Shown here: in pieces, positions 13,337 to 24,702 of the stretch
How positions within the stretch are numbered: position 1 is the stretch's first letter
Layout of the letters: each line of letters opens with the position of its first letter
DNA from: Homarus americanus
Lineage: Eukaryota; Arthropoda; Malacostraca; Decapoda; Nephropidae
Assembly (NCBI RefSeq): GCF_018991925.1
Contig: NW_024735503.1
Location: forward strand, 4,056,839 to 4,120,838
DNA length: 64,000 nucleotides
Reading direction: 5' to 3'
The notes under the pieces: model-generated
Database searches by the model: none
Told to the model about the DNA's origin: nothing
The model's input: the letters and a program-made list of their open reading frames with translations, nothing else
Program-made: the position numbers and the translations under genes

Positions 13337-13373
<37 letters not shown>
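13337..13373. repeat. (CA)n microsatellite
   Basis: CA run of about 18 units, followed by ACAGAGA-rich DNA up to about 13500. Confidence 0.97.
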
Positions 13374-13379
<6 letters not shown>

Positions 13380-13499
13380 CCAACAGAAAATGATGGACAG
13401 AGAGAGATAGAAGAGAGACAGAGAAAGCAGAGACAGAGAAAGAGAAATAGAAGTAAGATTGAAAAGAGAAAGAGTGAGTGAGGAAGACTGTGACATTGA

Positions 13500-13672
13500 A
13501 GGAAAGAGGAAGATAAGACCAAATCCCGGATGGCGGTAATGAATTTCACAGTAATATGAATATAAATGGCCGGCGGAGCTCTCTGAGAGATGCTGCCTCG
13601 ACCCGCCGGGAAGAAAAAAAGCTGCGAAACTCGTTAAGCAGTGACGGCAGCAGCGCTGTTTACCCTGGGAGT
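13500..13672. other. Complex-sequence island inside repeats
   Basis: About 170 bp of ordinary-complexity sequence (containing GGATGGCGGTAATGAATTTC and GAGATGCTGCCTCGACCCGC) lies between purine-rich arrays. It could be a conserved non-coding element or a remnant exon. The minus frame is open here, but there is no recognised domain and no clear splice pair. Confidence 0.3.
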
Positions 13673-14085
13673 GGGGAGGTGGGGGAGGTGGGCGTGGGGA
13701 GGTGGAGAAAAGATGTAGGGGTGTAGGAGGAGGAGGTGGGCGTGAAGGGAAGTGGAGGTAGGGTTGGGGGAGGTGTGGTGGGGAAGGTAGGAAGGTGGTG
13801 GGACAGGAGAAGAAGAGGTTGGGGAGCAGGTGGAAAGATGTGTGTGTGGAGGAGGAAGGGGTGGGGAGGAGGAGAAAGTGGGGAGGAGGAAATGGGTTGG
13901 GGAGGAGGAATGGGTTGGGGAGGAGGAAGGGGGAGGAGGAGAATGGGTGGGGAGGAGGAAGGGGTGAGGAGGGGGGGTGTTTGGGGAGAAGAAATGAACA
14001 GGGGGGAGGGAGGAGGGAGGGAGGGAGAGGAGGAGGGAGGGAGGGAGGGAGGGAGAGGGAACTTAGGAAGGAGACATTGCAGGTT
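13673..14085. repeat. G-rich GGGGAGGAGG array
   Basis: Repeated GGGGAGGAGGAATGGGTT and GGGAGGGAGGGAGG blocks, with many G-quadruplex-capable runs on the plus strand. It is followed by about 160 bp of mixed sequence (14086-14245). Confidence 0.92.
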
Positions 14086-14245
14086 GGAGGGACAGGAATC
14101 AGTGGATGAGAGAAAGGGACTGAGAGAGAGAGAGAGGGATAAAGAAGGAAGTGGTAAGGGAAAGAAAAAATAAACAGGGGATGGATGAGAGAAGGAGGAA
14201 TTAAGACAAGCTTGACGAAAGTGGAGACAGTGAGGAAAAGATGAT

Positions 14246-15700
14246 ATGGAAGTGATGATGAGAGGGATGGGGAGGGAGGTGCTGAAGGGAGGAAAGAGGG
14301 AGATTGGAGGAGGAGGGAGGAAAGAGGAGGTGGGGAAAGAGGAGGAGAAGGAGGTGGGGAAGAGGAGGAGGAATGGTTGGGGGAGGATGTGGAAGAGGTG
14401 GGGAGGAGGAGGAAGGAACAGGTGGGGGAGGAGGTGGAGGAGGAGGAACAGGTGGGGGGAGGAGGTGAGTGGAGGGAGGAGGAAGAGGAGGGAGGAGGTG
14501 GGAACAGGTGGGGAGGAGGAAAAGAGGAGGAAGAACAAGAGGAGAAATAGGAAGAGGGAGAAAAGGAAGGGAGAAGACGGAAGGGGAGAAGGAAGAGAAG
14601 GAGAATAAGAAGGGAGGAGAAAAGAAAGAGGAAAAGGAGGAGAAGGAAAGAAGGAGGAGGAGAAGAAGGGGAAGAGGAGGTGGAGAAGAAGGAAGAGGAG
14701 GAGAAAGAAGGAGGAGGAGGAAAAGGAGGAGGAAGAGAAAGGAGGAAGAGGAGAAAAAGGAGGAGGAAGAGGAGGGAGGAAGTGGAACAGGTGGGGAGGA
14801 GGTGAGTGGAGGAAGGAGGAAGAGGAGGAGGAGGTGGAACAGGTGGGGAGGGAAGGAGGAAAAGGAGGAGAAAGAACAAGAGGAGAAATAGGAAGAGGAG
14901 GAGAAGAAGGAAGGGAGGAGAAGACGGAAGGGAAGAAGGAAGAGAAGGAGAATAAGGGAAGGGAGGAGAGAAGGAAGAAGGGAAGAAGGAGAATAAGGAA
15001 GGGAGGAGAAGGAAGAGAAAGAAAGAAGGAGGAGAAGAGAAGGAAGAGGGAGGAGAAGGAAGAGGAGGAGGAGAAGAAGGAAGAGGAGGTAGAAGGAAGA
15101 GGAGGAGAAGGAAAAGGAGGAAGAAGAAGGAAGAAAAAGGAGAAAAGAGAGAAAGGAAGAGGAGGAGAAAGAAGGAAGAGGAGAAGAGAAGGAGAGAGGA
15201 GAAGAAGGGAGAAGAGGAGAAGGAAGAAGAGGGAGAAGGAAGAGGAAGAAAGGAAGGGAGAAGGAAAGAAAGAAGAAGGAAAGAGGAGAAGAGGGAGGAG
15301 AAGGAGAGAGGAGGAAAACAAGAGAAGAAGAAGAAGGAAGGAGGAAGAGGAGGAAAACAAGAAGAAGGAAGAGGAGAAGAAGGAAGAAGAAGAAGGAGAA
15401 AGAGAGAGAAGGAAGAGGAGGAGGAGAAGAAAGAGGAGGAGAAGAAGGAAGGAGAAGAATGAAGAGGGAGGAAAGAGGAGGAGAAGCATGAAGAGAGAGG
15501 AGAAGAGGAAGTGGAAGAGGAGAAGGAGAGAGGAGAGGAGAAGAAGGGAAAGAGGAGAAGAAGGGAGAGGGAGGAGGAGGAGAGAGGAGGAGGAGGAGAA
15601 GGAAAGGAGAAGGAGAAGAAAGAGGAAGAGGGAGGAAAATAAGGAAGAGGAGGAGAAAGAAGAAGGAAGAAGGCGGAGGAGAAGGAAGAAGGAGAGGGAT
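14246..15700. repeat. Polypurine GGAGAAGGAAGAGGA array
   Basis: About 1.45 kb of almost pure A/G on the plus strand without a strict period. Open frames of 295-611 codons (Glu/Arg/Gly on plus, Leu/Ser/Pro on minus) are composition artefacts. Confidence 0.96.
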
Positions 15701-15759
15701 CACATTCCCAGTCTCAGGTGACTGTCTAACCTCTACCTGTAATTAATGAAGAGGTGAGC

Positions 15760-16005
15760 GTGTATGGGGTAGCCAGGTGAGTACCACAGGGGTGTATGGT
15801 GGTGTTGTGTGTGGTGTTGTGTGGTGGTGTTGTCTAGTGGTGTTGCGTGGTGCTGTGTGGTGTGGTGCTGTGGTGCTGTGTGGTGTATGGTGGTGGCGTG
15901 TGTGGTGTTGTGGTGCTGTGTGGTGTGGTGCTGTGTGGTGTGGTGCTGTGTGGTGTGGTGCTGTGTGGTGCTGTGTGGTGTTGTGTGGTGTTGCCTGATA
16001 TTCCC
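15760..16005. repeat. GTGTGGTGCT repeat
   Basis: Degenerate units of GTGTGGTGTTGTGTGGTGCT, about 10-22 bp, with GTGGTGGC interruptions. Confidence 0.92.
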
Positions 16006-16858
16006 TGAACCACCAGCAACCATCCACCCTAACCACTCACAATCATCCCATCCCCTAACCACCACCACAACCATACATCTCAGCCACTCACCACAGCCAT
16101 CCACCTAACCACCCCACAGCCATCCGCAGTAGCCACCACCTCATCCCCCCTTAACCACCCACCACAACCATCCACCCCTTAACCACCACCACAACTATCC
16201 ACATTAACCACCCACCACAGCCACGCAAACCACCACAGCCATCACGCAACACCACAACTATCCACCCATTAACCACCACAAAACCATCACCCTCCAACAC
16301 CACCACAACCATCCACCCAGTAACCACCCCACAACTATCACCCATTAACCGCCGCACAACCATCTACCCTTAACCACCCACCAACCATCACTCATTAACC
16401 ACCCACCTTAACCACCACCACAACCATCCACCATTAACCACCCACCACAACTATCACCCATTAACCACGCACAACTATTCACCCATTAACACACCACAAC
16501 CATCCACCCATTAACCACCCACAACTATCACCCATTAACCACCACCGCAACCATCCGCATTAGCCACCCACCACAACCATCCATGCAACCACCCACCACA
16601 ACATGCGTACCACCCACCACAACTATCCACCCATTAACCACCCACCACAACTATCCACTCTTAACCACCCACCACAACTATCCACCCATTAACCACCCAC
16701 CACAACCTTCCTGCAACACCACAACCATCACCTTAACCACCCACCACAACTATCCACCCTTAACCACCCATCACAAATCCCACCTTAACCACCCACACCA
16801 CAACCACCTGCCGCCAACCACTACCACAACCACCCACGCCAACCACCCACCCAGGTGA
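16006..16858. repeat. 27-bp minisatellite CACAACTATCCACCCATTAA
   Basis: The unit is CACAACTATCCACCCATTAA followed by CCACCCA. Copies vary between AACCATCC and AACTATCC. The array directly abuts the GTGTGGTGCT repeat. Confidence 0.94.
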
Positions 16859-16984
16859 TTAGGCACCTCTTGGAGAGCTAATTAATAAAATCATAATCAA
16901 TAGTTTTAAGACCAGTATTCTTAAGACGGATAAATTTGGTAGACTTAGATTAGTGAATGTATTACGAGGGGCTGTGAGCTAGGA
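16859..16984. other. AT-rich spacer, nothing recognised
   Basis: Short low-copy AT-rich spacer between two minisatellites. Confidence 0.5.
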
Positions 16985-18040
16985 GTGGAGAGGAGGTGGA
17001 GGGAGGAGGAGGGGTGGAGGAGGGAGGAGGGGTGGAGGAAGAGGAGGGTGGTGGGAGGTGGAGGGGTGGAGGTGGTGGGGAGGGAGTGGAGGGGTGGTGG
17101 AGGGGGTGGGGAAGGAGGGGTGGAGGGAGGAAGGGTGGAGGAGGAGGAGTGGAGGAGGAGGAGGGGTGGTGGAGGGATGGAGGGGTGGTGAAGTGGTGGA
17201 GGAGTGGAGGGAGGAGTGAGAGGGAAGGAAAGAGGTGGAGGAGGAGGTAGAGGAGGGAAATTGAGGGTGGGAAGGAGGAGTAGAAGGAGGAGGGTGGAGG
17301 AGGAGGGGTGGAGGAAGGGAGGAGGAGGAGGGGTGGAGGAGGAAGGGGTGGAGGAGGAAGAAGGAGGGGTGGAGGAGGAGGAAGGGGTGGAGGGAGGAAG
17401 GAGTGGAGGGAGGAGGAGGAGGGTGGAGGAGGAGGAGTGGAGGAAGAGGAGATGGAGGGAGGAGGGTGGAGGAGGAAGAGGAGGAGGAGGAGGGGTGGAG
17501 GAGGAAGGGTGAAGGAAGAGGGGTGAAGGGAGGGAGGAGGTGGATGAGGAGGAGGAGGAGGGGTGGAAGGGTGGAGGAGGAGGAGAGGGTGTAGGGAGGG
17601 AGGAGGCGAAGAAGGAGGGATGGAAAGAGGAGGAAGGGAGGTGGAAGAGGAGGAGGGTGAAGAAGGAGGCGGAGGGTGAGGAGGAGGAGGGAGGAGGGTG
17701 AAGGAGGAAGAGGATGGGTGGAAGAAGGGTAGAAAGAGGAGGGGTGGAGGAGGAGGTGAAGGGGATGAGGGGTGGAGGAGGAGGAGGAAGGGTGGAAGAG
17801 GAGGGTGGAGGAGGAGGAAAGGGTGGAAGGGGTGAAGGGGTGGAGAAGGAGAAGGGTTGGAGGGAGGTGGAGAAGGAGAAGTTGGAGGAGGAGGAGGAGG
17901 AGGAGAAATGTGAAGGAGGAGGAAAGGTGGAGGAGGAGGGAGGGGTTGGAGGAGGAGGAAGGACGGTTGGAGGAGGAGGAGGAGGAGAAATGTGAAGGAG
18001 GAGGAAAGGTGGAGGAGGAGGGGTTGGAGGAGGAGGTTGA
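16985..18040. repeat. G-rich minisatellite GGAGGAGGAGGGGTGGA
   Basis: Irregular units of about 15-33 bp combining GGAGGAGGA with GGGGTGGA. Strong purine and G bias on plus, with repeated G-tract clusters. Confidence 0.95.
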
Positions 18041-18160
18041 ACGCCTTAAGAAGCCTCATTCAAGTCACAACATCGCGTACTTGTCTTTGTGTGTCGTCAG
18101 CGTTTGAAGTTGTCGCAAAACTGGGAATAAGACGAGATTGGAGTTGATAGCCTGAGGGTG
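18041..18160. other. Low-copy spacer
   Basis: Contains TTGAAGTTGTCGCAAAACTG and similar ordinary sequence. No gene signal. Confidence 0.5.
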
Positions 18161-18345
18161 TGTTGGGTGGGGGGGTGAGGGAGGGAGAAATGGGGAGAGG
18201 TGAGGGTGAGGGGAGGAGAAATGGGAGAGAGGTGGAGGGAGGGAGGGGAGGAGAAATGGGAGATGGGAGGAAGGAGGGGTGAGGGAAGGAGAAATGGGAA
18301 TGAGGGTAGAAGAGAAAGGGGTGGAGGGAGGTGAGGTGGCTATCA
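18160..18345. repeat. GGAGAAATGGGAGAGGTGAG repeat
   Basis: About six irregular G-rich units of about 25-30 bp, each containing GAGAAATGGGA. Confidence 0.88.
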
Positions 18346-18389
18346 AGAGGAGGAGATGTAGGTACGAGTTGGTTCCTTGACCTAATATC

Positions 18390-18712
18390 GGGAGGGGTGA
18401 GGAGGAGGTGGAGGAGGAGGAGGATGGAGTGGTGGAGGGAGGATGGAGTGGAGGAGGAGGATGGTGGAGTGGTGGTGGAGGAGGAGGAGGAGGAGGAGGA
18501 TGGGTGAGGTGGTGGTGGAGGGAGGAGGAGGAGGATGGTGGAGTGGTGGTGTGGAGGGGAGGAGGAGGATGGGGTGGTGGAGGAGGAGGAGGATGGAGTG
18601 GAGGAGGAGGATGGAGTGGGTGGAGGAGGAGGAGGAGGAGGAGGAGGATGGAGTGGTGAGGAGGAGGAGGAGGAGGAAGAGGATGGAGGAGGAGGATGGA
18701 GTGGAGGAGGTT
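18390..18712. repeat. GGAGGAGGATGGAGTGGTGG minisatellite
   Basis: G-rich units with ATGGAGTGG cores and variable AGG expansions. Confidence 0.93.
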
Positions 18713-18779
18713 AGGTCAATGGTTTCTCTTCAGTATGTACAGTAGTATCTGTGTTACCTCCCCAGCTTATCTTTCTAGT

Positions 18780-19215
18780 GTTTCCTCCCAGTGCTTCCTT
18801 CCCACCTTACCCTTCCCCCACCTTACCCCCTCCCCAGTGTTTCCTCCCCACCTTACCCCTCCCCAGTGTTTCCTCCCCACCTACCCTCCCCAGTGTTTCC
18901 TCCCCACCTACCCTCCCCACCTTACCCCTCCCCAGTGTTTCCTCCCCACTTCCCCACCTCCCGATTCCTCCCACCTTACCCCTCCCAGCATTTCCTCACC
19001 TTACCCCCTCCCAGTGTTTCCTCCCCACCTACCCCTCCCCAGTGTTTCCTCCCACTTACCCTCCCACCTTATCCCTCCCAGCATTTCCTCCCCACCTTAC
19101 CCCTCCCATTTACCCGCTCCCTCACCTCCTCCCCACCTTCCCCCTCCCACACCCTGCCTCACTCTACCCCCTCCCAGTGTTTCTCCCCACCTTACCCCTC
19201 CCAGTGTTTCCTCCC
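18780..19215. repeat. 28-bp C-rich minisatellite
   Basis: The unit begins CAGTGTTTCCTCCCCACCTT and continues with ACCCCTCC, in about 16 copies with truncations. Polarity is C-rich on plus, opposite to the flanking arrays. Confidence 0.95.
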
Positions 19216-19370
19216 CACTCACGGTAGCGATGGACGTTGTCTCCCCAGCGTGACGCCTTCCTCCCTCCGAACCATGGGAAGCTCAGTTGGTTATTCTGGC
19301 TCAATATGTCGTGGCTGAGTGAACACTTTGGGCCAACACTCGTGAGATTGTGTCCCCGGGGAGATGGGGG
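19216..19370. other. Low-copy spacer
   Basis: Non-repetitive bridge (includes GTGACGCCTTCCTCCCTCCG) between a C-rich and a G-rich array. No gene recognised. Confidence 0.5.
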
Positions 19371-20310
19371 TGGGGAGAGTGAGGGAGGAGAGAGGGGTTA
19401 AGTGGGTGGAAGGTGCTGAGGTGGGGAGAGGGGAGGTCAAGTGGGTGGAAAGGTGCTGAAGGAGTGGGGGAGGGAGGGGAAGAGGGAGAGTAGGAGTGGG
19501 TGGAAGGTGCTGAAGGAGTGGGGGAGGGAGGTCAAAGTGGGTGGAAGGTGCTGGAGGAGTGGGGGAGACGGAGAGATCAAGTGGGTGGAAGGTGCTGAAG
19601 GAGTGGGGAGGAGGGAGGGAAGAGAGGGGTTAAGCGGTGGAAGGTGCGAAGGAGTGGGGGAGAGGGAGGTCAAGTGGGTGGAAGGTGCTGAAGGAGTGGG
19701 GAGGGAGGGGGAAGAGGGAGAGGTCAAGTGGGTGGAGGTGCTGGAGGAGTGGGAGAGGTCAAGTGGGTGGAAGGTGCTGGAGGAGTGGGGAGAGGAGAGG
19801 CCAAGTGGGTGGAAGGTGCTGGAGGAGTGGGGGAGAGGGAGAGGTCAAGTGGGTGGAAGGTGCTGGAGGAGTGGGGGAGAGGAGAGGTCAACTGGGTGGA
19901 AGGTGCTGGAGAGTGGGGAGAGGGAGGGTCAAGTGGGTGGAAGGTGCTGAAGAAGTGGGGAGGGAGGGGGGAAGGGGAGAGGGGTTAAGTGGGTGGAAGG
20001 TGCTGGAGGAGTGGGGGAGAGGGGAGAGGTCAACTGGGTGGAAGGTGCTGGAAGAGGTGGGGAGAGGGAGGGGAGGTCAACTGGGTGGAAGGTGCTGGAG
20101 GAGTGGGGGAGAGGGGAGAGGTCAAGTGGGTGGAAGGTGCTGAAGGAGTGGGGAGAGGGAGAGGTCAAGTGGGGTGGAGGTGCTGGAGGAGTGGGGGGGG
20201 AGGGAGAGGTCAACTGGGTGGAAGGTGCTGGGAGGAGTGGGGGAGAGGAGAGGTCAAGTGGGTGGAAGGTGCTGGAGGAGTGGGGAGAGGAGTGGAGGGA
20301 GAGGTGAAAT
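19371..20310. repeat. 44-bp G-rich minisatellite
   Basis: The unit starts GTCAAGTGGGTGGAAGGTGC, then TGGAGGAGTGGGGGAGAGGG and AGAG. There are about 21 copies, with AAGTGG/AACTGG and TGGAGG/TGAAGG variants interspersed, which suggests unequal exchange or conversion between copies. Confidence 0.96.
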
Positions 20311-20442
20311 TGAGCAGAAGAAACAGATGAACCTAACCTAACCTTGACTCTACCAGCAAGGGAAGGGAGGAAGGTGGAGAAAAAAGGGTAAGAAGGGAGG
20401 GGGAGGGAGGGGAGGTGAGAAGGAAGAAGAAAAGGAGGAATG

Positions 20443-20522
<80 letters not shown>
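20443..20522. repeat. (CA)n microsatellite
   Basis: About 40 perfect CA units, preceded by G-rich sequence with a short CCTAA run (about 20330-20342). Confidence 0.98.
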
Positions 20523-20524
<2 letters not shown>

Positions 20525-20669
20525 TTTACACAACTGTAAATTAAGACAAACAGATGCAGACAGGGAGAGGGAAAGGAAGTGAGAGGGAGAGGAAGTGAGA
20601 GAGGGAGAGGAGAGAGAAATGAGTGAGTGGTGAGTGAGTGAGATAAACCCCTAAGGGGAGGTACTGAGT

Positions 20670-22565
20670 CTCATGTCAAAGTGAGAGTGAGAGGTGAGAG
20701 GGGTAGATGGTGGGTGAGAGTGAGAGGGTAGACGGTGGTGAATGAGAGGGTAGACGGTGGTGAGAGTGAGGTGAGAGGGGTAGACGGTGGGTGAGAGCGA
20801 AAGGTGAGAGGGTGGGCAGTGGTGAGTGAGAGGGGGTGGGCGGTGGTGGAGTGAGAGGTGAGGAGGGTGGAGGGTGGTGAGAGAGGAGATGAGAGGGAAG
20901 ATGGTGGTGAGTGAGGAGATGAGAGGGGTAGATGGTGGTGAGAGGGAGAGGTGAGAGGGGGGTACACGGTGGTGAGAGTGAGAGGTGAGGGAGGGGTAGA
21001 CGGTGGTGAGGGGAGAGGTGAGAGAGAGGTGAGTGGGGTAGACGGTGGTGAGAGTGAGAGGGGTAGACGGTGGTTAGAGGAGAGGTGAGAGGGGTAGATG
21101 GTGTGAGGGAGTGAGAGGTGAGAGGGGTAGACAGTGTGAGAGGTGGAGTGGGGTGAGCGGTGGTGAGTGAGAGGGTGGACAGTGGTTAGGGAGAGGTGAG
21201 AGGGGTAGATGGTGGTGAGAGTGAGAGGTGAGTAGGGTAGATGGTGGTGGAGAGTGAGAGGGGTGAGACGGTGGGTGAGAGTGAGGGTAGACGGTGGTTA
21301 GAGGGGAGAGGTGAGAGGGGGTAGACGGTGGTGAGAGTGAGAGGGGTAGATGGTGGTGAGTGAGAGGTAGGAAGAGAGGGTAGACGGTGGTGAGAGGTGG
21401 AGCGTGGTGAGAGTGAGAGGTGAGAGGGTAAACGGTGGTTTAGAGGGAGAGGTGAGAGGGGTAGATGGTGGTGGAGAGTAGGAGGTGAGAGGGAGACGGT
21501 GGGGAGTGAGAGGTGAGAGGGGTAGGATGGTGGTTAGAGGGAGAGGTGAGGGGGTAGACGGTGGTGAGAGGAGAGGTGAGAGGGGTAGACGGTGATGAGA
21601 GGAGAGGGGACACGGTGGTAGTGAGAGGTGAGTGGGGTGGATGGTGGGAGGGAGAGGGAGACGGTGTGAGAGGGAGAGGTGAGAGGGGTACACGGTGGTG
21701 AGAGGAGGAGGGGGCAGATGGTGGGGTGAGAGTGAGAGGTGAGAGGGGTAGACGGTGGTGAGAGTAAGAGGAGAGGGGAAGATGGTGGTGAGGAGAGATG
21801 AGAGGAGCAGACGGTGGTGAGAGGGAGAGGTGAGAGGGGTACACGGTGGTGAGGGGAGGGAGAGGAGCAGATGGTGGTGAGAGGGAGAGGTGAGAGGGGT
21901 ACACGGTGGGAGAGTGAGAGGGGTAGACGGTGGTAGAGTGAGAGATGAGAGGGGTACACGGTGTGAGGAGGAGAGGTGAGGAGGGTAGACGGTGAGAGTG
22001 AGAGGGGTAGATGGTGGTTAGAGGGAGATGTGGAGAGGGGTACACGGTGAGAGGGAGAGAGGTGAGAGGGGAGATGGTGAGAGGAGAGATGAGAGGGGAG
22101 ACGGTGGTGAGTGAGGTGAGAGGGGTAGATGGTGTGAGAGGTGGGGAGAGGGGTAGACGGTGGTGAGAGTGAGAGGTGAGTGGGGTAGACGGTGGTGAGT
22201 GAGAGGGGCAGACGGTGGTTAGAGGGAGAGGTGAGAGGGGTAGATGGTGGTGAGAGTGAGAGGTGAGAGTGGTAGACGGTGGTGAGGTGAGTGGGGTAGG
22301 AACGGTGGGTGAGAGTGAGAGGGTTAGACGGTGGTTAGAGGGAGAGGTGAGAGGGATGGGGGAGGAGTGAGTGAGAGGGGAGACGGTAGAGTGAGAGGTG
22401 GGAGAGGGGTAGATGGTGGTGAGAGGTGAGAGGGTAGATGGTGGTGAGAGGGGAGAGGAGAGGGGTAGATGGTGGTGAGAGAGGAGAGGAGAGGGGTAGA
22501 TGGTGGTGAGGAGAGGAGAGGGGTAGACGGTGGTGAGAGGAGAGGTGAGAGGGGTAGACGGTGTA
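20670..22565. repeat. About 32-bp GGTGAGAGGGGTAGACGGTG minisatellite
   Basis: About 1.9 kb of units of GGTGAGAGGGGTAGACGGTG plus GTGAGAGTGAGA. GACGG/GATGG and GTGAGAG/GTTAGAG variants are mixed along the array. Open frames on minus of up to 499 codons are repeat translations. Confidence 0.96.
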
Positions 22566-22585
22566 CATGTTGGGTGGTAGTAGTG

Positions 22586-22803
22586 ATGATGATGATGATG
22601 ATGATGATAGACAGACAAGCAAACAGAGAAACAGAGACACAAACAAACAGACACATAGAGAACGAAACACAACAGAACAGAAACAGAGAAGAATAAATAA
22701 ATAAAAAACAAACTAAATAAATGGAAAGATTCAGAAGGAGAAATGGAAGAGGTAAGCACGAGAGCGATAAAGAAGGAACCAGAGAAAGGAAGATAAACAA
22801 GGA

Positions 22804-22843
<40 letters not shown>

Positions 22844-22877
22844 AAAATAAGTGAATGTTAAATTGTAAAAAACAAAA

Positions 22878-22931
<54 letters not shown>
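22586..22931. repeat. Cluster of short microsatellites
   Basis: (GAT)n at about 22585-22610, an ACAGA-rich stretch, (GA)n at 22808-22841 and (AAT)n at about 22877-22931. Confidence 0.95.
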
Positions 22932-22932
<1 letters not shown>

Positions 22933-23080
22933 TAATCATGTGTGTTTATTGTGTGGTGTTTTTATTTTTTGTATTTAATTCAGTGTTTTATTTCAATGTT
23001 TAATATGAGACAGACGGGTGATTCGATACAGCAGTGATTCGCTTAACTAGAATCAGTGAGTCGTCTTATCGTCACATTGA
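22932..23080. other. Low-copy AT-rich spacer
   Basis: No gene, RNA or repeat recognised. Confidence 0.5.
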
Positions 23081-23178
23081 TACACACACACACATACACA
23101 CACACTGAGAGTCGACTGAGTTACACACACACACACTGAGAGTCGACTGAGTACACACACACACACACACACACACAT
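23081..23178. repeat. Interrupted (CA)n with duplicated palindromic spacer
   Basis: Three CA runs are separated by two copies of ACTGAGAGTCGACTGAGT, which centres on the palindrome GTCGAC. Confidence 0.92.
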
Positions 23179-23324
23179 TTGATATAGAATTTCAATAAGT
23201 AGTGGAGACGCGCCCGTAGCACCCCCATACACCATTCCTCCCACCAATATACAGCCCAGAACTACTGCCTATACTCAATAATACATTCTTAGCTTATTGC
23301 ACCATTGTCACCATCACCACCACT

Positions 23325-23386
23325 ACTGCCCACCTCACCACCCACCCACCCATCACCCACCCATCACCCACCCACCCTCACCCATA
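23325..23386. repeat. (CCCA)n repeat
   Basis: CCCACCCATCACCCACCCAT-type tetranucleotide repeat. The preceding 23179-23324 is low-copy sequence with no feature. Confidence 0.9.
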
Positions 23387-23607
23387 TTCTGTGTGATTGA
23401 TATTACTGTACAAAATATTCCCAGGAGACAATATGGTAACTTCTCTCAGGGAACATTTACTCTGGGTTAGTGTTGCATCGCTCCTTCCTCCTTCCTTTCC
23501 TTCCTTCCTATTTCTTACATCACCTTCCTTTCATACATCTCTTCATTCCTTCCATCTCTCCTACCCCTTTCTCTCCTCCTTTCCCTCCTATTCTCCCTGC
23601 CTCTCAC
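23387..23607. other. Low-copy then CT-rich spacer
   Basis: About 80 bp of ordinary sequence followed by TTCCTTCC-type pyrimidine DNA. Nothing coding can be supported. Confidence 0.5.
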
Positions 23608-23698
23608 ACCCTCCCATCCCACACACCCTCCCATCCCACACACCCTCCCATCCCACACACCCTCCCATCCCACACACCCTCCCATCCCACACACCCTT
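23608..23698. repeat. 15-bp tandem repeat, six copies
   Basis: Near-perfect copies of CACACCCTCCCATCC. Confidence 0.96.
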
Positions 23699-23843
23699 CT
23701 CATTCCACCTAACTCAAGGTTTGTTCAACTATTTGCTTTATTTCCAATTACCTGTAACTCAGTAACAACAACACAAGTACAGTGTATATAAACACATAAC
23801 ACATTAATAACAGTATGAGGACAGGTAACACAATAGTACATAC

Positions 23844-23852
23844 ATACATACA

Positions 23853-23881
<29 letters not shown>
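23844..23881. repeat. (ACAT)n microsatellite
   Basis: About nine ATAC/ACAT tetranucleotides. Confidence 0.97.
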
Positions 23882-23884
<3 letters not shown>

Positions 23885-24054
23885 CACACGTACATATTCA
23901 CCATGTACACAGACGTAACAGACAGACAAACCAATAAACACAATATATTATAACGTCGATACAGTTCAGTGTTGACAAGTTCTCCGGACGTTAAGGACAC
24001 AAATTTATATCATTCACATAACTTCAACTATTTAATCTCCTTATAGTCGGCAAT

Positions 24055-24339
24055 ATGGAGGAGAAAATGTCTATAGCTCGGCAGGGAACCGGTGAGACTC
24101 CTACAAGACAACAACAAGGTTCCAACATTCCTCGCCGCCAAATTCTATATGATACTGTAGCAGGACGCGAGACCCAGGATTCCTCGCCCGGACTGCTGGA
24201 AGGAAGGAAGAAGGAGGGCGGGGCGGGAATCCTCTCAAGAGTTGTAGATGTATACATAAATTCTACAAGACGTCGACAGGATCAAAGAATATCCTCCAAG
24301 ACGGTAAAGGAAACTCTTGAAAATATTCTAAGTGGCTGA
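24055..24339 (+). CDS. Weak candidate exon, 94-codon frame, unknown product
   Basis: A frame with ordinary amino-acid diversity (begins MEEKMSIARQGTGETPTRQQ, charged and Arg-rich, ends with a TGA at 24337) lies in one of the few repeat-poor parts of the window. It is preceded by a pyrimidine-rich stretch and TATAG at about 24040-24047, which could be a 3' splice site. There is no domain I recognise, no homologous neighbour and no convincing downstream donor. The antisense frame (24024-24257) is also open, which weakens the case. It could equally be a chance frame of this length. Confidence 0.2.
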   Translation: MEEKMSIARQGTGETPTRQQQGSNIPRRQILYDTVAGRETQDSSPGLLEGRKKEGGAGILSRVVDVYINSTRRRQDQRISSKTVKETLENILSG

Positions 24340-24342
24340 GAA

Positions 24343-24629
24343 AATCTACGAAGCCAAACACAAAAAGAGGAAACAAATACAAAAGCTAAACAAAACATTA
24401 ATCACAGTAAAAGATTTGTAAATATTTGTTCAAGGAAACAAACAAATCCATCGACGATCCCCAAACAGGAAAAAAACCGAGAAAATAATGAATTACAATA
24501 AATTCACAAGTGAGCAAGAAGCGACACAGAGTCACACGGGTGGGCAGACGGCCCTCACAATCTGGCTCCAAGTTCTCCCCAGACTCCCGTCCACCAGTGT
24601 AACCTACTCGCTCAGGAGGCCATCACCAC
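24343..24629. other. Low-copy spacer
   Basis: A-rich then mixed sequence, including part of a 101-codon plus-strand frame (24488-24793) that runs into the AGC repeat. No recognised domain. Confidence 0.45.
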
Positions 24630-24702
24630 CAGCAAGAGTAGCAACAGTAGTAGCAGCAGTAGTAGCAGCAGCAGCAGCAGTAGCAGGAGGAGGAGTCCCT
24701 GG
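24630..24702. repeat. (AGC)n/(AGT)n trinucleotide repeat
   Basis: Imperfect run of AGC, AGT and AAC codon-like triplets ending in AGGAGGAGG. It would encode poly-Ala or poly-Ser depending on frame, but neither frame has supporting context. Confidence 0.92.

Noticed and set aside
13044..15703. Long Leu/Ser/Pro (minus) and Glu/Arg/Gly (plus) frames, coiled-coil-like on plus
   Set aside because: Polypurine low-complexity DNA gives such frames on both strands; no unique sequence supports a protein.
23608..23698. Regular short direct repeats as a possible CRISPR-like array
   Set aside because: Copies are contiguous without spacers; it is an ordinary 15-bp tandem repeat in a eukaryotic context.
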